This document shows, piece after piece, positions 45,127 through 54,577 of a DNA stretch of 64,000 bases (position 1 is the first letter of the stretch; each line of letters opens with the position of its first letter). The stretch is from Oceaniovalibus guishaninsula JLT2003 (GTDB taxonomy: Bacteria > Pseudomonadota > Alphaproteobacteria > Rhodobacterales > Rhodobacteraceae), in contig NZ_AMGO01000046.1 of NCBI RefSeq assembly GCF_000299575.1, positions 152,019-216,018 on the forward strand, read 5' to 3'. Made by a program: the position numbers and the translations under genes. The notes under the pieces were generated by a model, which searched no databases, was not told where the DNA came from, and saw nothing but the letters and a program-made list of their open reading frames with translations.

Positions 45127-47706
45127 ATGGCAAAGAAAATGCTGATCGACGCCACCCACGCGGAAGAAACCCGCGTCGTGGTGGTGGATGGAAACAGGGT
45201 TGAGGAGTTCGATTTCGAATCCGAGGCCAAGCGGCAACTGGCGGGGAACATCTATCTCGCCAAGGTGACGCGGGTGGAGCCGTCCTTGCAGGCGGCGTTC
45301 GTCGAATACGGCGGCAACCGGCACGGCTTCCTGGCCTTTTCGGAAATACACCCCGACTACTATCAGATCCCCGTCGCGGACCGCGAGGCGCTGCTGGCCG
45401 AGGAAGCGGCCATGGCCGCCGAGGAGGACGAGGACGATAACGGATCGCGCCGTCGCCGCGCGCCGCGGGCCGCGCAGGGGCCGAAGGACGCCACCGCCGC
45501 GACCGAGCCGCAGGCGGACGATCTGGCCGATGCGCGCACCGCGCTGGCGATGGCCGACATCCCCGGAATGGATGTGGTCGATCTGGCGCCCGATCCCGCC
45601 GCCGCTGCCGACGACGACAGCGACGACGATGGCGACAATGCCGACCGGAACGGCGACGACGACGACAATCGGCCCTATGTGGCCGCCGACGACGCGTCGG
45701 AACGCGACAGCAGCATCGAATCGGTCGGGTCCGACGATCCGGCCGACGAGATCAGCCGTCCGCGCAAGCCGCGCGCGCGGCGCTACAAGATCCAGGAGGT
45801 CGTCAAGGTCCGGCAGATCATGCTGGTCCAGGTCGTCAAGGAAGAACGCGGCAACAAGGGTGCGGCGCTGACCACCTATCTGTCGCTGGCGGGCCGTTAC
45901 TGCGTGCTGATGCCCAACACCGCGCGCGGCGGCGGGATCAGCCGCAAGATCACCAACGTCGCCGACCGCAAGAAGTTGAAGGAGATCGCGCAGGGCATCG
46001 AGGTGCCGCGCGGCGCGGGGCTGATCATTCGCACGGCGGGGGCCAAGCGCACCCGCACCGAGATCAAGCGCGACTATGAATACCTGCAACGCATGTGGGA
46101 ACAGATCCGCGAGTTGACGCTGCGGTCCATCGCGCCTGCGCCGATCTATCAGGAAGGCGACCTGATCAAGCGGTCGATCCGCGACCTTTACAACCGCGAC
46201 ATCGACGAGGTGCTGGTCGAGGGCGAAGCAGGCTATCGCATCGCCAAGGACTTCATGAAGATGATCATGCCGTCGCATGCGAAGAACGTGAAGTATTACC
46301 ACGATCAGATGCCGCTATTCGCGCGCTATCAGGTGGAATCCTATCTGTCGGGCATGTTCAACCCGACGGTGCAGTTGAAATCGGGCGGCTATATCGTCAT
46401 CGGCGTGACCGAGGCGCTGGTCGCCATCGACGTGAACTCGGGCCGGGCGACCAAGGAAGGATCCATCGAGGAGACCGCGTTCAAGACCAATTGCGAAGCG
46501 GCGGACGAGGTCGCGCGGCAATTGCGGCTGCGCGACCTTGCCGGGCTGATCGTGATCGACTTCATCGACATGGAGGATCGCAAGAACAACGCGGCGGTCG
46601 AGAAGCGGTTCAAGGACGCGCTGAAGACCGATCGCGCGCGCATCCAGGTCGGCAAGATCAGCGCCTTTGGGCTGCTGGAAATGTCGCGCCAGCGGCTGCA
46701 TCCGGGCATGATCGAGGCGACGACCCAGCCCTGCCCGCATTGCCACGGCACCGGCCTGCTGCGGTCGGACGAGAACGTGGCCCTGGGCATCCTGCGCCAA
46801 CTGGAAGAGGAAGGCACGCGCGAGCGCACCAAGGAGGTGCTGGTCACGGCGCCGGTGGCGGTCTGCAACTACCTGATCAACCACAAGCGCGACCACATCG
46901 CCCAGATCGAGGCGAGGTATGGCATGGCCGTCCGGCTCGAGGCCGACCCGACCCTGACCAGTCCCGATACCCGGATCGAGAAGTTCAAGACCCAGACGGC
47001 GCGCATCGTCCGGCAGACGGCGGCCATCGTCGGATCGTCGGCGCTGATGGACGATGTGGACGACAATCTGGAAGTGGACGAGGACGAGGCGCCGCCGCCC
47101 CCCGAAGCCGAGATCGAGGACGAGGCGATCGAGGCGCAACCGTCCGAGCGCGCGTCGTCCGACGACGATGCGGGCGGGCGCGATGACGGTCAGACCAAGA
47201 AGCGCCGCCGCCGCCGCCGCCGCCGCAAGTCGAACGGCAACGGCGATAACGGTGTCGAGGCCGCGTCCGACGAGACGGAGGGAAGCGACGACTCCGCCGA
47301 TAGCGAGGGTGCGGACGATGCCGAGGCCGGGGATAGCGACGGCGACGAGGCCCCGCGCCGTCGGCGCAGCCGGTCGCGCAGCCGCCGGCGTTCCGACCAG
47401 CCCGTCGCCGCGCCGGTCAGCGATGAGGTCGAGGCGCAGATCACCGAAGACGCGCCCATAGCACCGCCAGTTCCGCAAGACGCGCCGAAGGACGACGACC
47501 GGCCCGAGGTCGAACCGGCACTGTCCGGCGACCGCCCCGATGCCGGGCCGGTCGTGCCCGAGGAGGTGGCCGAGACGGTGACGGAAAGCGCGCCGGTCGC
47601 GCCACCCGTTCCGGCGGCGGCGGAAAGCGACAGCGCGGTCGCCGACGATGCGCCCCGCGAGGCCGAAAAGCCCAAGCGGCGCGGCTGGTGGTCGTTGAGC
47701 CGGTGA
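45127..47706 (+). CDS. rne: Ribonuclease E
   Basis: An 859-residue endoribonuclease, the core of the RNA degradosome. The N-terminal S1 domain (NIYLAKVTRVEPSLQAAFVEYG) carries a large acidic insertion from about residue 97 to 215 (EEDEDDNGS, then DDDSDDDGDN). The 5'-sensor and DNase I-like domain follow, with metal ligands in VAIDVNSGR and IDFIDMED, and the Zn-link CPHC. The C-terminal third is a disordered scaffold of alternating acidic blocks and arginine-rich patches (KKRRRRRRRRKS), ending RRGWWSLSR, a tail typical of alphas. The ATG at 45127 begins the conserved AKKMLIDATHAEETRV; a longer in-frame frame into the leader was rejected. Terminated by the hairpin at 47713. Confidence 0.95.
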   Translation: MAKKMLIDATHAEETRVVVVDGNRVEEFDFESEAKRQLAGNIYLAKVTRVEPSLQAAFVEYGGNRHGFLAFSEIHPDYYQIPVADREALLAEEAAMAAEEDEDDNGSRRRRAPRAAQGPKDATAATEPQADDLADARTALAMADIPGMDVVDLAPDPAAAADDDSDDDGDNADRNGDDDDNRPYVAADDASERDSSIESVGSDDPADEISRPRKPRARRYKIQEVVKVRQIMLVQVVKEERGNKGAALTTYLSLAGRYCVLMPNTARGGGISRKITNVADRKKLKEIAQGIEVPRGAGLIIRTAGAKRTRTEIKRDYEYLQRMWEQIRELTLRSIAPAPIYQEGDLIKRSIRDLYNRDIDEVLVEGEAGYRIAKDFMKMIMPSHAKNVKYYHDQMPLFARYQVESYLSGMFNPTVQLKSGGYIVIGVTEALVAIDVNSGRATKEGSIEETAFKTNCEAADEVARQLRLRDLAGLIVIDFIDMEDRKNNAAVEKRFKDALKTDRARIQVGKISAFGLLEMSRQRLHPGMIEATTQPCPHCHGTGLLRSDENVALGILRQLEEEGTRERTKEVLVTAPVAVCNYLINHKRDHIAQIEARYGMAVRLEADPTLTSPDTRIEKFKTQTARIVRQTAAIVGSSALMDDVDDNLEVDEDEAPPPPEAEIEDEAIEAQPSERASSDDDAGGRDDGQTKKRRRRRRRRKSNGNGDNGVEAASDETEGSDDSADSEGADDAEAGDSDGDEAPRRRRSRSRSRRRSDQPVAAPVSDEVEAQITEDAPIAPPVPQDAPKDDDRPEVEPALSGDRPDAGPVVPEEVAETVTESAPVAPPVPAAAESDSAVADDAPREAEKPKRRGWWSLSR

Positions 47707-47712
47707 TTTTGG

Positions 47713-47732
47713 GGGCCGCCTTCGGGCGGCCC
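47713..47732. terminator. Bidirectional hairpin between rne and tusA
   Basis: GGGCCGCC-TTCG-GGCGGCCC is a perfect 8-bp stem with a UUCG loop, 7 bp after the rne stop and 8 bp from the convergent TusA-like stop. T-rich bases flank it on the left (TTTT, serving the minus-strand gene) and TTCGCGTTT follows on the right. Confidence 0.8.
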
Positions 47733-47740
47733 TTCGCGTT

Positions 47741-47986
47741 TCAGGCGCCGCGTTTCAGCAGATAGACCCGCGCGCCGTCCCGTTCGGTGACGGACAGCAG
47801 CGTGTGACCCGCCTGCGCGCAGAAATGCGGCACGTCCACGACGGCGGCCGGATCGTCCGCGACGAGTTGCAGAACCTGCCCCCCCGACAGCGCGGCCAGC
47901 CTTTTGCGGGCCTTCAGGACGGGCAGGGGGCAGAGCAATCCACGCGCATCGACGATGGCGTCGGCACTTGTCGCATTTTCGATCAT
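47741..47986 (-). CDS. TusA-like sulfurtransferase
   Basis: An 81-residue member of the TusA/SirA family of small sulfur carriers. The signature is C-P-x-P: Cys19 in LLCPLPVLKARK. TusA passes sulfur for tRNA thiolation and molybdenum cofactor synthesis; other members work in sulfur oxidation. The upstream start at 47986 gives the standard length. Divergent from ccdA with 92 bp between, suggesting a shared thiol-redox theme, but no tus partner genes are seen. Confidence 0.88.
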   Translation of the reverse strand: MIENATSADAIVDARGLLCPLPVLKARKRLAALSGGQVLQLVADDPAAVVDVPHFCAQAGHTLLSVTERDGARVYLLKRGA

Positions 47987-48078
47987 CGGTGCAGATTGTC
48001 GCGCGACCGGGCGAATGTCCACGAGGATGTGTGCGATGACGCAATGACGGGGCGGCCCGGATGGCGTAGGTCGGGGCC

Positions 48079-48828
48079 ATGATCGGATTCGACATCATCG
48101 ACGCGGGTCTGTTGCCCGCCATGCTTATCGCGCTGACGGCGGGGCTTTTGTCGTTCCTCAGCCCGTGCGTCCTTCCCATCGTGCCGCCCTATCTGGCGTA
48201 TATGGGCGGAATGACGATGACCGAGATGACGGGCGCCGCGCAGCGCGGGCGCGCAGTGCTGCCGGCGCTGTTCTTCGTTCTGGGGCTGAGCACGGTCTTC
48301 CTGCTGCTGGGCTTCACCGCGTCGGCCTTCGGTGCCTTCTTCTTGCAGAACCAGACCCTGTTCTCGCGGCTGTCGGGCCTTGTGGTCATCGTCTTCGGGC
48401 TGCATTTCCTGGGCGTGTTCCGCATCGGTTTCCTGGATCGCGACATGCGGCTCGATGCGGGCGACCAGGGCGGATCGGCGCTGGGGGCCTATGTGCTGGG
48501 GCTGGCCTTCGCCTTCGGCTGGACGCCCTGCATCGGCCCGCAGCTTGGCGCGATCCTTAGCCTTGCGGCGAGCGAGGCGGACGTGACGCGGGGCACGACG
48601 CTGCTGGCGGTCTATGCGGCGGGTCTGGGCATTCCGTTCCTGCTGGCGGCGCTGTTCATCCAGCGCGCGGTCGGGCTGATGAACCGGCTTAGGCCCTATA
48701 TGCGGCTGATCGAGCGGGGGATGGGCGTGCTGCTGCTGATCGTGGGGTTCGCGTTGCTGACGGGCGCGTTCAGCGCGTTTTCCTACTGGCTGCTGGAGAC
48801 GTTTCCCGGTCTGGCGCTGCTGGGCTGA
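48079..48828 (+). CDS. ccdA: Cytochrome c biogenesis protein CcdA
   Basis: A 249-residue inner-membrane thiol transporter with six helices that carries electrons from cytoplasmic thioredoxin to periplasmic thioredoxins needed for cytochrome c maturation. The two redox cysteines are Cys30 in LSPCVLP and Cys151 in WTPCIGP, each in the conserved P-C setting. Its last 59 bp overlap the convergent RHH-domain gene, an unusually long tail overlap that includes the last membrane helix region of CcdA. No other ccm gene is in the window. Confidence 0.93.
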   Translation: MIGFDIIDAGLLPAMLIALTAGLLSFLSPCVLPIVPPYLAYMGGMTMTEMTGAAQRGRAVLPALFFVLGLSTVFLLLGFTASAFGAFFLQNQTLFSRLSGLVVIVFGLHFLGVFRIGFLDRDMRLDAGDQGGSALGAYVLGLAFAFGWTPCIGPQLGAILSLAASEADVTRGTTLLAVYAAGLGIPFLLAALFIQRAVGLMNRLRPYMRLIERGMGVLLLIVGFALLTGAFSAFSYWLLETFPGLALLG

Positions 48829-49048
48829 GCGCACCCGCGGCAACCTCGCCGAGGATGAAGACCCGCAGGGCCGAGGCGAGGCCGACATCCCCGCGCGCGG
48901 CGTCGATCTCGGCGGCCAGATCGTTCAGCGGGCGATTGCGCGCGGCGGCGATGCGGCGGAAGGCAGTCCAGAACGCGTCTTCGAGCGTCACGCTGGTGCG
49001 GTGGCCGCGCAAGGTCAGCGAATGCTTGCGTGGCCGGCCGGTGGTCAT
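48770..49048 (-). CDS. Ribbon-helix-helix domain protein
   Basis: A 92-residue protein with an RHH_4-type fold (PF13467 family): RPRKHSLTLRGHRTSVTLEDAFWTAF then LNDLAAEIDAARG and LASALRVFIL, an almost textbook match across residues 4-70. Such proteins are small DNA-binding or toxin-antitoxin-like regulators; targets here are unknown. The last 20 residues are a loose tail (SPAAPDRETSPAASRKTR) encoded by the part overlapping ccdA on the other strand. It is the third gene of a fumC - DUF4169 - RHH operon, each joined by ATGA. Confidence 0.88.
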   Translation of the reverse strand: MTTGRPRKHSLTLRGHRTSVTLEDAFWTAFRRIAAARNRPLNDLAAEIDAARGDVGLASALRVFILGEVAAGALSPAAPDRETSPAASRKTR

Positions 49049-49217
49049 TCGTCGCGGCGATGCCCGTCGAGCCGGGCGGCCTGCGCCGCGCGTTCGGCCG
49101 CCTGCGCCGCGCGTTCCGTTGCGGTCCGGCCATAGGCGGCGGCGTTCAGATCGGCCTGACGGCGCGCATCCTCGCGCGCCTTCTGCTTCCTGACGCGGTT
49201 GAGGTTCACCGGCGCGG

Positions 49218-49221
<4 letters not shown>
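49045..49221 (-). CDS. DUF4169 family small basic protein
   Basis: A 58-residue protein, too short for most gene finders. It begins [20 protein letters not shown] and continues with [15 protein letters not shown], the NLNR-RKQKAR-xxxx-A-A-x-x-G-R-T pattern of DUF4169. Mostly one charged helix; function unknown. Its start overlaps the fumC stop and its stop overlaps the RHH start, both by ATGA, so it is firmly part of the operon. The sequence [13 protein letters not shown] shows a small internal repeat. Confidence 0.82.
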
Positions 49222-50609
<1,388 letters not shown>

Positions 50610-50684
50610 GGCGGTCCTGCAGGTAAGGTCGTGCCGTCGATACCGTTCCGCCACGCGGGCGGCAATGGGGCCGCCGCCGATGGC

Positions 50685-51128
50685 CTATTTGCGGAAGGAA
50701 TCGAGGCTGACGATCTGCGCGTCCTGCTTTTCTGCGGTCTCCTCGACCTCGACCAGATCGACCTCCTCCTCGGCCTCCTGCGTCTCGAAGCGCAGGCCGA
50801 ACTCGACCGACGGGTCGACGAAGGTGCGGATCGCGGCGAAGGGGATGTAAAGCGGTTCGGGGTTCTCGCCGAAGTTCAGCGTGATCGCGAACCCTTCCTC
50901 GGACACGTCGAGATTGTCGAACCAGTGCTGGATCACCACCGTCATTTCGCCCGGATAGCGGTCGGACAGCCAGTCGGCGATTTCGACATCGGGGTGCATC
51001 GTGTCGAAGGTGATGAAGAAATGATGCTCGCCCGGCAAACCGTCGGCGGCCACGTCCTGAAGAACCTGCCGGATCAGGCCGCGCATGGCCCGGTGCATCA
51101 GATTGCCATAGTCGATACTGCGCGTCAT
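50685..51128 (-). CDS. sspB: ClpXP adaptor SspB (alpha type)
   Basis: A 147-residue adaptor that hands ssrA-tagged proteins to ClpXP. The substrate-binding beta domain covers HHFFITFDTMHPDVEI, MTVVIQHWFDNLDV and FAITLNFGENPEPLYIPF. An acidic linker (EAEEEVDLVEVEE) leads to the C-terminal XB motif IVSLDSFRK, which docks on ClpX. The layout matches the alphaproteobacterial SspB. It lies about 600 bp from the tmRNA gene on the same strand, with one SnoaL-like gene between, so tag maker and tag receptor are near neighbours. Confidence 0.93.
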   Translation of the reverse strand: MTRSIDYGNLMHRAMRGLIRQVLQDVAADGLPGEHHFFITFDTMHPDVEIADWLSDRYPGEMTVVIQHWFDNLDVSEEGFAITLNFGENPEPLYIPFAAIRTFVDPSVEFGLRFETQEAEEEVDLVEVEETAEKQDAQIVSLDSFRK

Positions 51129-51222
51129 GGCGGCCCCTTCACCCCTTGCAGCGGAAAGCATAAGGGATTCGGCGGTGATGAAAAGGCGGGTCTTGCGTCC
51201 ATGCGGCTGGCCACACGGGGGG

Positions 51223-51648
51223 TCAGAGCGCCGCATCCCCCGCCAGCATCACTTCGACCGTTTCAGGGGCGACGAGACCGAGTTGCTGGAAAAACGCCAT
51301 CGTGTCGAAGTGATTATACGCCTCGACGATGCGCCCTTCGTCGAAACGGCACATGATCTGTCCGCTCAGCCGCACGGGATCGCCCGTGGCGCGCGACCGA
51401 CAGTGAACGTCGATCAGCGCGGCGATCCAGTCGCCCTGGGCCAGATGATGGACGATTTCGATCTGCGGGTTAGCGACCAGCGCCATGACCGTCTGAACGA
51501 GGATCTCGAAGTCGGCCGGGCCGAGGGCCAGGTCGGGAAGCAGGCCGCCGGCGCGCGCGTCGGGCGCGAAGAAGCGGTCCATCTGGTCCAGCCTGCCGCC
51601 GATCCAGATGGTCCGATAGAAGTCCTGCAAGGTTTCGAGATTGTCCAT
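51223..51648 (-). CDS. SnoaL/NTF2-like domain protein
   Basis: A 141-residue single-domain protein of the cystatin-like NTF2/SnoaL superfamily: an N-terminal helix (ETLQDFYRTIWIGGRLDQMDRFFAPDA), a beta sheet core (IEIVHHLAQGDWIAALIDVHCRSRATGDP) and the GRIVEAYNHFDTMAFFQQLG end typical of SnoaL-type polyketide cyclase-like proteins. These have varied small-molecule roles, so none is claimed. It stands alone between tmRNA and sspB. A GCTAGC motif sits about 22 bp ahead of the start on this strand. Confidence 0.75.
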   Translation of the reverse strand: MDNLETLQDFYRTIWIGGRLDQMDRFFAPDARAGGLLPDLALGPADFEILVQTVMALVANPQIEIVHHLAQGDWIAALIDVHCRSRATGDPVRLSGQIMCRFDEGRIVEAYNHFDTMAFFQQLGLVAPETVEVMLAGDAAL

Positions 51649-51723
51649 CGACGTCTCCTTTACGAGGACGCTAGCGGGCGAATCTTACCGAAACCCTAAC
51701 GCGATCGGGGCGAATTGAGGAAA

Positions 51724-52036
51724 GTGCAGGCTTCTGTTGCCAGGTGCCTGCGAACCCCGCCTTACGCTGCTAGGCGCAAGGGCTTAGATTTCGATTACTC
51801 GAACTGCTTACGCAGCCAGAGCAACCGGAGCATGGTTGTTGTTGGCAACTATACTTTTCGCACCGATAACGGTGGTAGCTCACCGAGTGAAAGCCACAGC
51901 TTTAGACGTCCGTCGATCCTGTTTCGGCCCCATGCTCTTCCAACAAAAGAGGTTTGGTGGAGCCGCCGGGTACCGCCCCCGGGTCCGATCCGCTTATTAC
52001 CTGCGCGTTTATCACCATAGTCCCTAAGGACACTTT
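51724..52036 (-). ncRNA. ssrA: tmRNA, two-piece (circularly permuted)
   Basis: Read on the minus strand, the acceptor piece comes first and ends in GGCTCCACCA (3' end at 51955). A 23-bp spacer (51932-51954) would be cut out. The coding piece begins GGGGCCGAAACAGGATCGAC at 51931, and its first seven bases pair with CGGCTCC of the acceptor piece, as expected for the tRNA-like domain with discriminator A. The T-arm stem CCGGG/CCCGG closes a degenerate loop GGCGGTA. The tag frame is at 51808-51846: A-N-N-N-H-A-P-V-A-L-A-A, then TAA. This permuted order is the alphaproteobacterial form. Outer limits are approximate; a hairpin at 51726-51751 may mark the end. Confidence 0.9.
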
Positions 52037-52070
52037 GAAGGTAAGGCGGCCGGGGGCGGAAATCAAGCCG

Positions 52071-53111
52071 TCAGAACCCCGCCTTGATCTTCTCGAACGC
52101 CTCGCTGTGGCGGGCGCGCTGGTCGGCGTCGATGGGAAGCTGCGCCAGCAGCGGCACGTCCACCGGGCCAAGGCCGGATGCCTGCAACGCCTCGGCGCCC
52201 TGCGCATTCAGAGCGATCGAATTGGCGCTGCCGAAGCCCGCGTCCAGAAGGCCGGGCGCCGCCGCTTCGGACAGCATGGCGTTGAGGTAATCGTAGGCCT
52301 TGTCGGCCGATCCGGGCCCGTCCTTGAGGTTCACATAGCCGCAAAGCCACAAGGACGATCCTTCCGCCGGTTCGCGCTGAAAGCCGATGGGAAAGTCCTG
52401 CGCGGCCATCGTCGGCAGCGTTTCGTTCCAGGCCCAGGCGACCAGTACGTCGCCGGTGGCCATCAGCTGCGCCAACTCGGCCGGTCCGGTCCAATAGGTG
52501 CGCAGGTTCTCGTGCGCCTGACGCAGCCAGTCGGCGGCAGCCTGAAACTGCGCGTCGCTGGCATCGCGCCAGTCGGTCGTGCCGGTGGCGAGATAGGCCA
52601 GCGCGAAGGCGTCATCGACATTGTCGGGGATCGCCACGCGCTGCGAATAGGCGGGATCGAGAAACACGTTCAGCGATGCCACGGCCTCGGCCGGGACTTC
52701 GTCGGTGTTGTAGGCGATGCCGGTCGTGCCGAAATCGGTCGGCACCCATGTCACCTGGTCCAGATCGGCGGTCACGTCGCTGCCGGTCAGGTCTGTGTCG
52801 AGATCGTCGAAGGCGTCGATGCGCGCGGTGTCCCACGGTTCCAGCAGGTCGGACGCTTCCCATTTGGACACGGATCCGGCGCAGATATGGGCGATGTCCG
52901 CCTCGAACCCCGAACGCAGCTTCTGGAACGCCTCTTCTTCGTCGCCGAAGAAGCTGTAGGTCGGGCTGGCGCCGTGCTGGTCGATATAGGGTTGGTGGAA
53001 GGCCGGATTCTCGAACCCCGAATAGTCGAGGATCAGCAGATCGCCGTCTTCGGCCATGGCGGGCGCGGCCAGGCAGGACAGGGTGACGAGTGCGGTCGTG
53101 CGACGGGCCAT
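52071..53111 (-). CDS. Periplasmic solute-binding protein, PotD/spermidine-putrescine type
   Basis: A 346-residue exported binding protein: signal peptide TALVTLSCLAAPAMA, then the two-lobe fold with DLLILDYSGFENPAF at the start and WVPTDFGTTGIAYNTDEVP, a block shared with PotD/PotF polyamine-binding proteins. Other landmarks are MATGDVLVAWAWNETLP and LWLCGYVNLKDGPGSADKAYDYLNAML. No ABC permease or ATPase gene is adjacent, so it is an orphan component here; the partner genes must be elsewhere. Polyamine or other cation is likely, but related proteins bind other small molecules. Divergent from acuI over 137 bp. Confidence 0.82.
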   Translation of the reverse strand: MARRTTALVTLSCLAAPAMAEDGDLLILDYSGFENPAFHQPYIDQHGASPTYSFFGDEEEAFQKLRSGFEADIAHICAGSVSKWEASDLLEPWDTARIDAFDDLDTDLTGSDVTADLDQVTWVPTDFGTTGIAYNTDEVPAEAVASLNVFLDPAYSQRVAIPDNVDDAFALAYLATGTTDWRDASDAQFQAAADWLRQAHENLRTYWTGPAELAQLMATGDVLVAWAWNETLPTMAAQDFPIGFQREPAEGSSLWLCGYVNLKDGPGSADKAYDYLNAMLSEAAAPGLLDAGFGSANSIALNAQGAEALQASGLGPVDVPLLAQLPIDADQRARHSEAFEKIKAGF

Positions 53112-53248
53112 GCGTTCCTCCGGGTCATGGATGCGGGCGAACGCTAGGGCGCGCGTCGCGGGGTCACAAGCGATTCGCTTGCACGGTTTCGGTTTGACAT
53201 GGGACCGGGACGCGCCGACCTTCGCAGACCGATGGCAGGGCAGGAAGG

Positions 53249-54265
53249 ATGACGATCATGTTCAGGGCGCTTGTGGTGACGAAGGACGACGACGGAAAGA
53301 CCCGCGCGGCCGTCGAGCGGATCGCCGAGGACCGCCTGCCGCAGGGCGACGTGACGGTCGCCGTCGAGTATTCGGCGCTGAACTACAAGGACGGGCTTTG
53401 CATCGGGCCGGGCGGCGGGCTGGTGCGCAGTTATCCGCATGTGCCGGGCATCGACTTTGCGGGCAGGGTCGAGGCATCGGACGATCCGCGCTATGCGGCG
53501 GGCGACAAGGTGGTGCTGACCGGCTGGCGCGTGGGCGAGGCGCATTGGGGCGGATACGCGGAAAAGGCGCGCGTGAAGGGCGACTGGCTGGTGCCGTTGC
53601 CCGAGGGGCTGACGACACGGCAGGCGATGGCCGTGGGCACCGCCGGCTTCACCGCGATGCTGGCCGTCATGGCGCTGGAGGATCACGGCCTGACCCCCGA
53701 TGCACCGCAGCCGGTGCTGGTGACGGGGGCGTCGGGCGGTGTCGGGTCCGTCGCTGTCGCCATCCTGGCCAATCTGGGCTACCGCGTCGCCGCCGTGACC
53801 GGACGGCCCGAAAACAGCGACTATCTGACCGGGCTGGGGGCCACGCAGATCGTGCCGCGCGCCGATCTGGCCGAGACGGTGAAGCGGCCGCTGGAATCCG
53901 AAGCCTGGGCCGGATGCATCGACGCGGTGGGCGGCGCGATGCTGGCGCGGGTGCTGGGGCAGATCGCCTATGGCGGATCGGTCGCCGCCGTGGGGCTGGC
54001 GGGGGGCGCGCAACTGCCCGCGACGGTGATCCCGTTCCTGCTGCGCGGCGTGAACCTGCTGGGCATCGACAGCGTGATGCAGGCACGCGACGCCCGCCTG
54101 CGCGCCTGGGCCCGCATCGCGCACGACCTGCCGATGAAGAAGCTGGAAGCGATGGTCCGTCCCGCGATGCTGGAGGATCTGCCGCGTCTGGGCGCCGATA
54201 TCCTGCAAGGCCGGGTGACGGGCCGCGTGCTGGTCGATGTCGCGGCCGCCGGTGCGGACCGCTAA
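53249..54265 (+). CDS. acuI: NADPH-dependent acrylyl-CoA reductase / YhdH-AcuI family
   Basis: A 338-residue zinc-independent medium-chain reductase. Family blocks: FRALVVTKDD, VEYSALNYKDGLCI, PGIDFAGRVE, GTAGFTAMLAVMALE, VTGASGGVGSVAVAILANLGY (NADPH-binding loop) and GCIDAVGGAMLA. AcuI reduces acryloyl-CoA to propionyl-CoA, detoxifying acrylate formed from DMSP in marine alphas; YhdH in E. coli does the same reaction. A BCCT carrier gene lies 312 bp downstream in the same direction. No dddL/dddP/dmdA is visible, so the DMSP link is only suggestive. Confidence 0.85.
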   Translation: MTIMFRALVVTKDDDGKTRAAVERIAEDRLPQGDVTVAVEYSALNYKDGLCIGPGGGLVRSYPHVPGIDFAGRVEASDDPRYAAGDKVVLTGWRVGEAHWGGYAEKARVKGDWLVPLPEGLTTRQAMAVGTAGFTAMLAVMALEDHGLTPDAPQPVLVTGASGGVGSVAVAILANLGYRVAAVTGRPENSDYLTGLGATQIVPRADLAETVKRPLESEAWAGCIDAVGGAMLARVLGQIAYGGSVAAVGLAGGAQLPATVIPFLLRGVNLLGIDSVMQARDARLRAWARIAHDLPMKKLEAMVRPAMLEDLPRLGADILQGRVTGRVLVDVAAAGADR

Positions 54266-54431
54266 ACCGGTTGCATCCGGGGGGCGGGGGCTGTTAGCTT
54301 GGCGGAAATCAGAAGAACCGAATAGCTGCACAGCGCCCCGCCGGGTGCCCTGCCGCCTGTCGTGGAGCGCTGCGTTTGTTCGACATGATGGATATTTCAG
54401 TCGATCCGGCATGTCCTGACCGGGCAGGAAA

Positions 54432-54470
54432 GGCGCCGGGCCGCGCGGAAAAGCCGCTTGTCCCGGCGCC
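54432..54470 (+). other. Strong two-tier hairpin in the leader of the BCCT gene
   Basis: GGCGCCGGG pairs with CCCGGCGCC (9 bp), and inside it a second stem GCGG/CCGC closes a short AAAAG loop. It lies about 110 bp before the transporter start. No T tract follows. A second hairpin CGTCGG-TCCTT-CCGACG is at 54503-54519. The 312-bp region otherwise holds no gene I trust; a structured 5' leader is likely. Confidence 0.5.
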
Positions 54471-54577
54471 GCTGGCCCGCGTTCGGGCGTGCCGCCCGGT
54501 GGCGTCGGTCCTTCCGACGGGGGGATAGCCTGCGGGACGGACCCCTCGAACAACTCGAACAACCGAAAGGATCGGCG

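Noticed and set aside
41579..45133. A 1184-codon open frame on the minus strand opposite dctB, dctD and the rne leader
   Set aside because: Same composition artefact; the plus strand encodes well-conserved DctB and DctD.
47160..47420. Arginine-rich repeat stretch in rne as a possible separate repeat element
   Set aside because: It is the in-frame disordered scaffold of RNase E, with alternating acidic and basic blocks, not a DNA repeat.
51715..52027. Plus-strand frames across the tmRNA gene
   Set aside because: The minus strand gives a full two-piece tmRNA with paired acceptor ends and tag frame; the plus frames have no family.
54382..54530. A roughly 50-codon frame in the BCCT leader
   Set aside because: No ribosome-binding site, no family match, and the region is dominated by hairpins.
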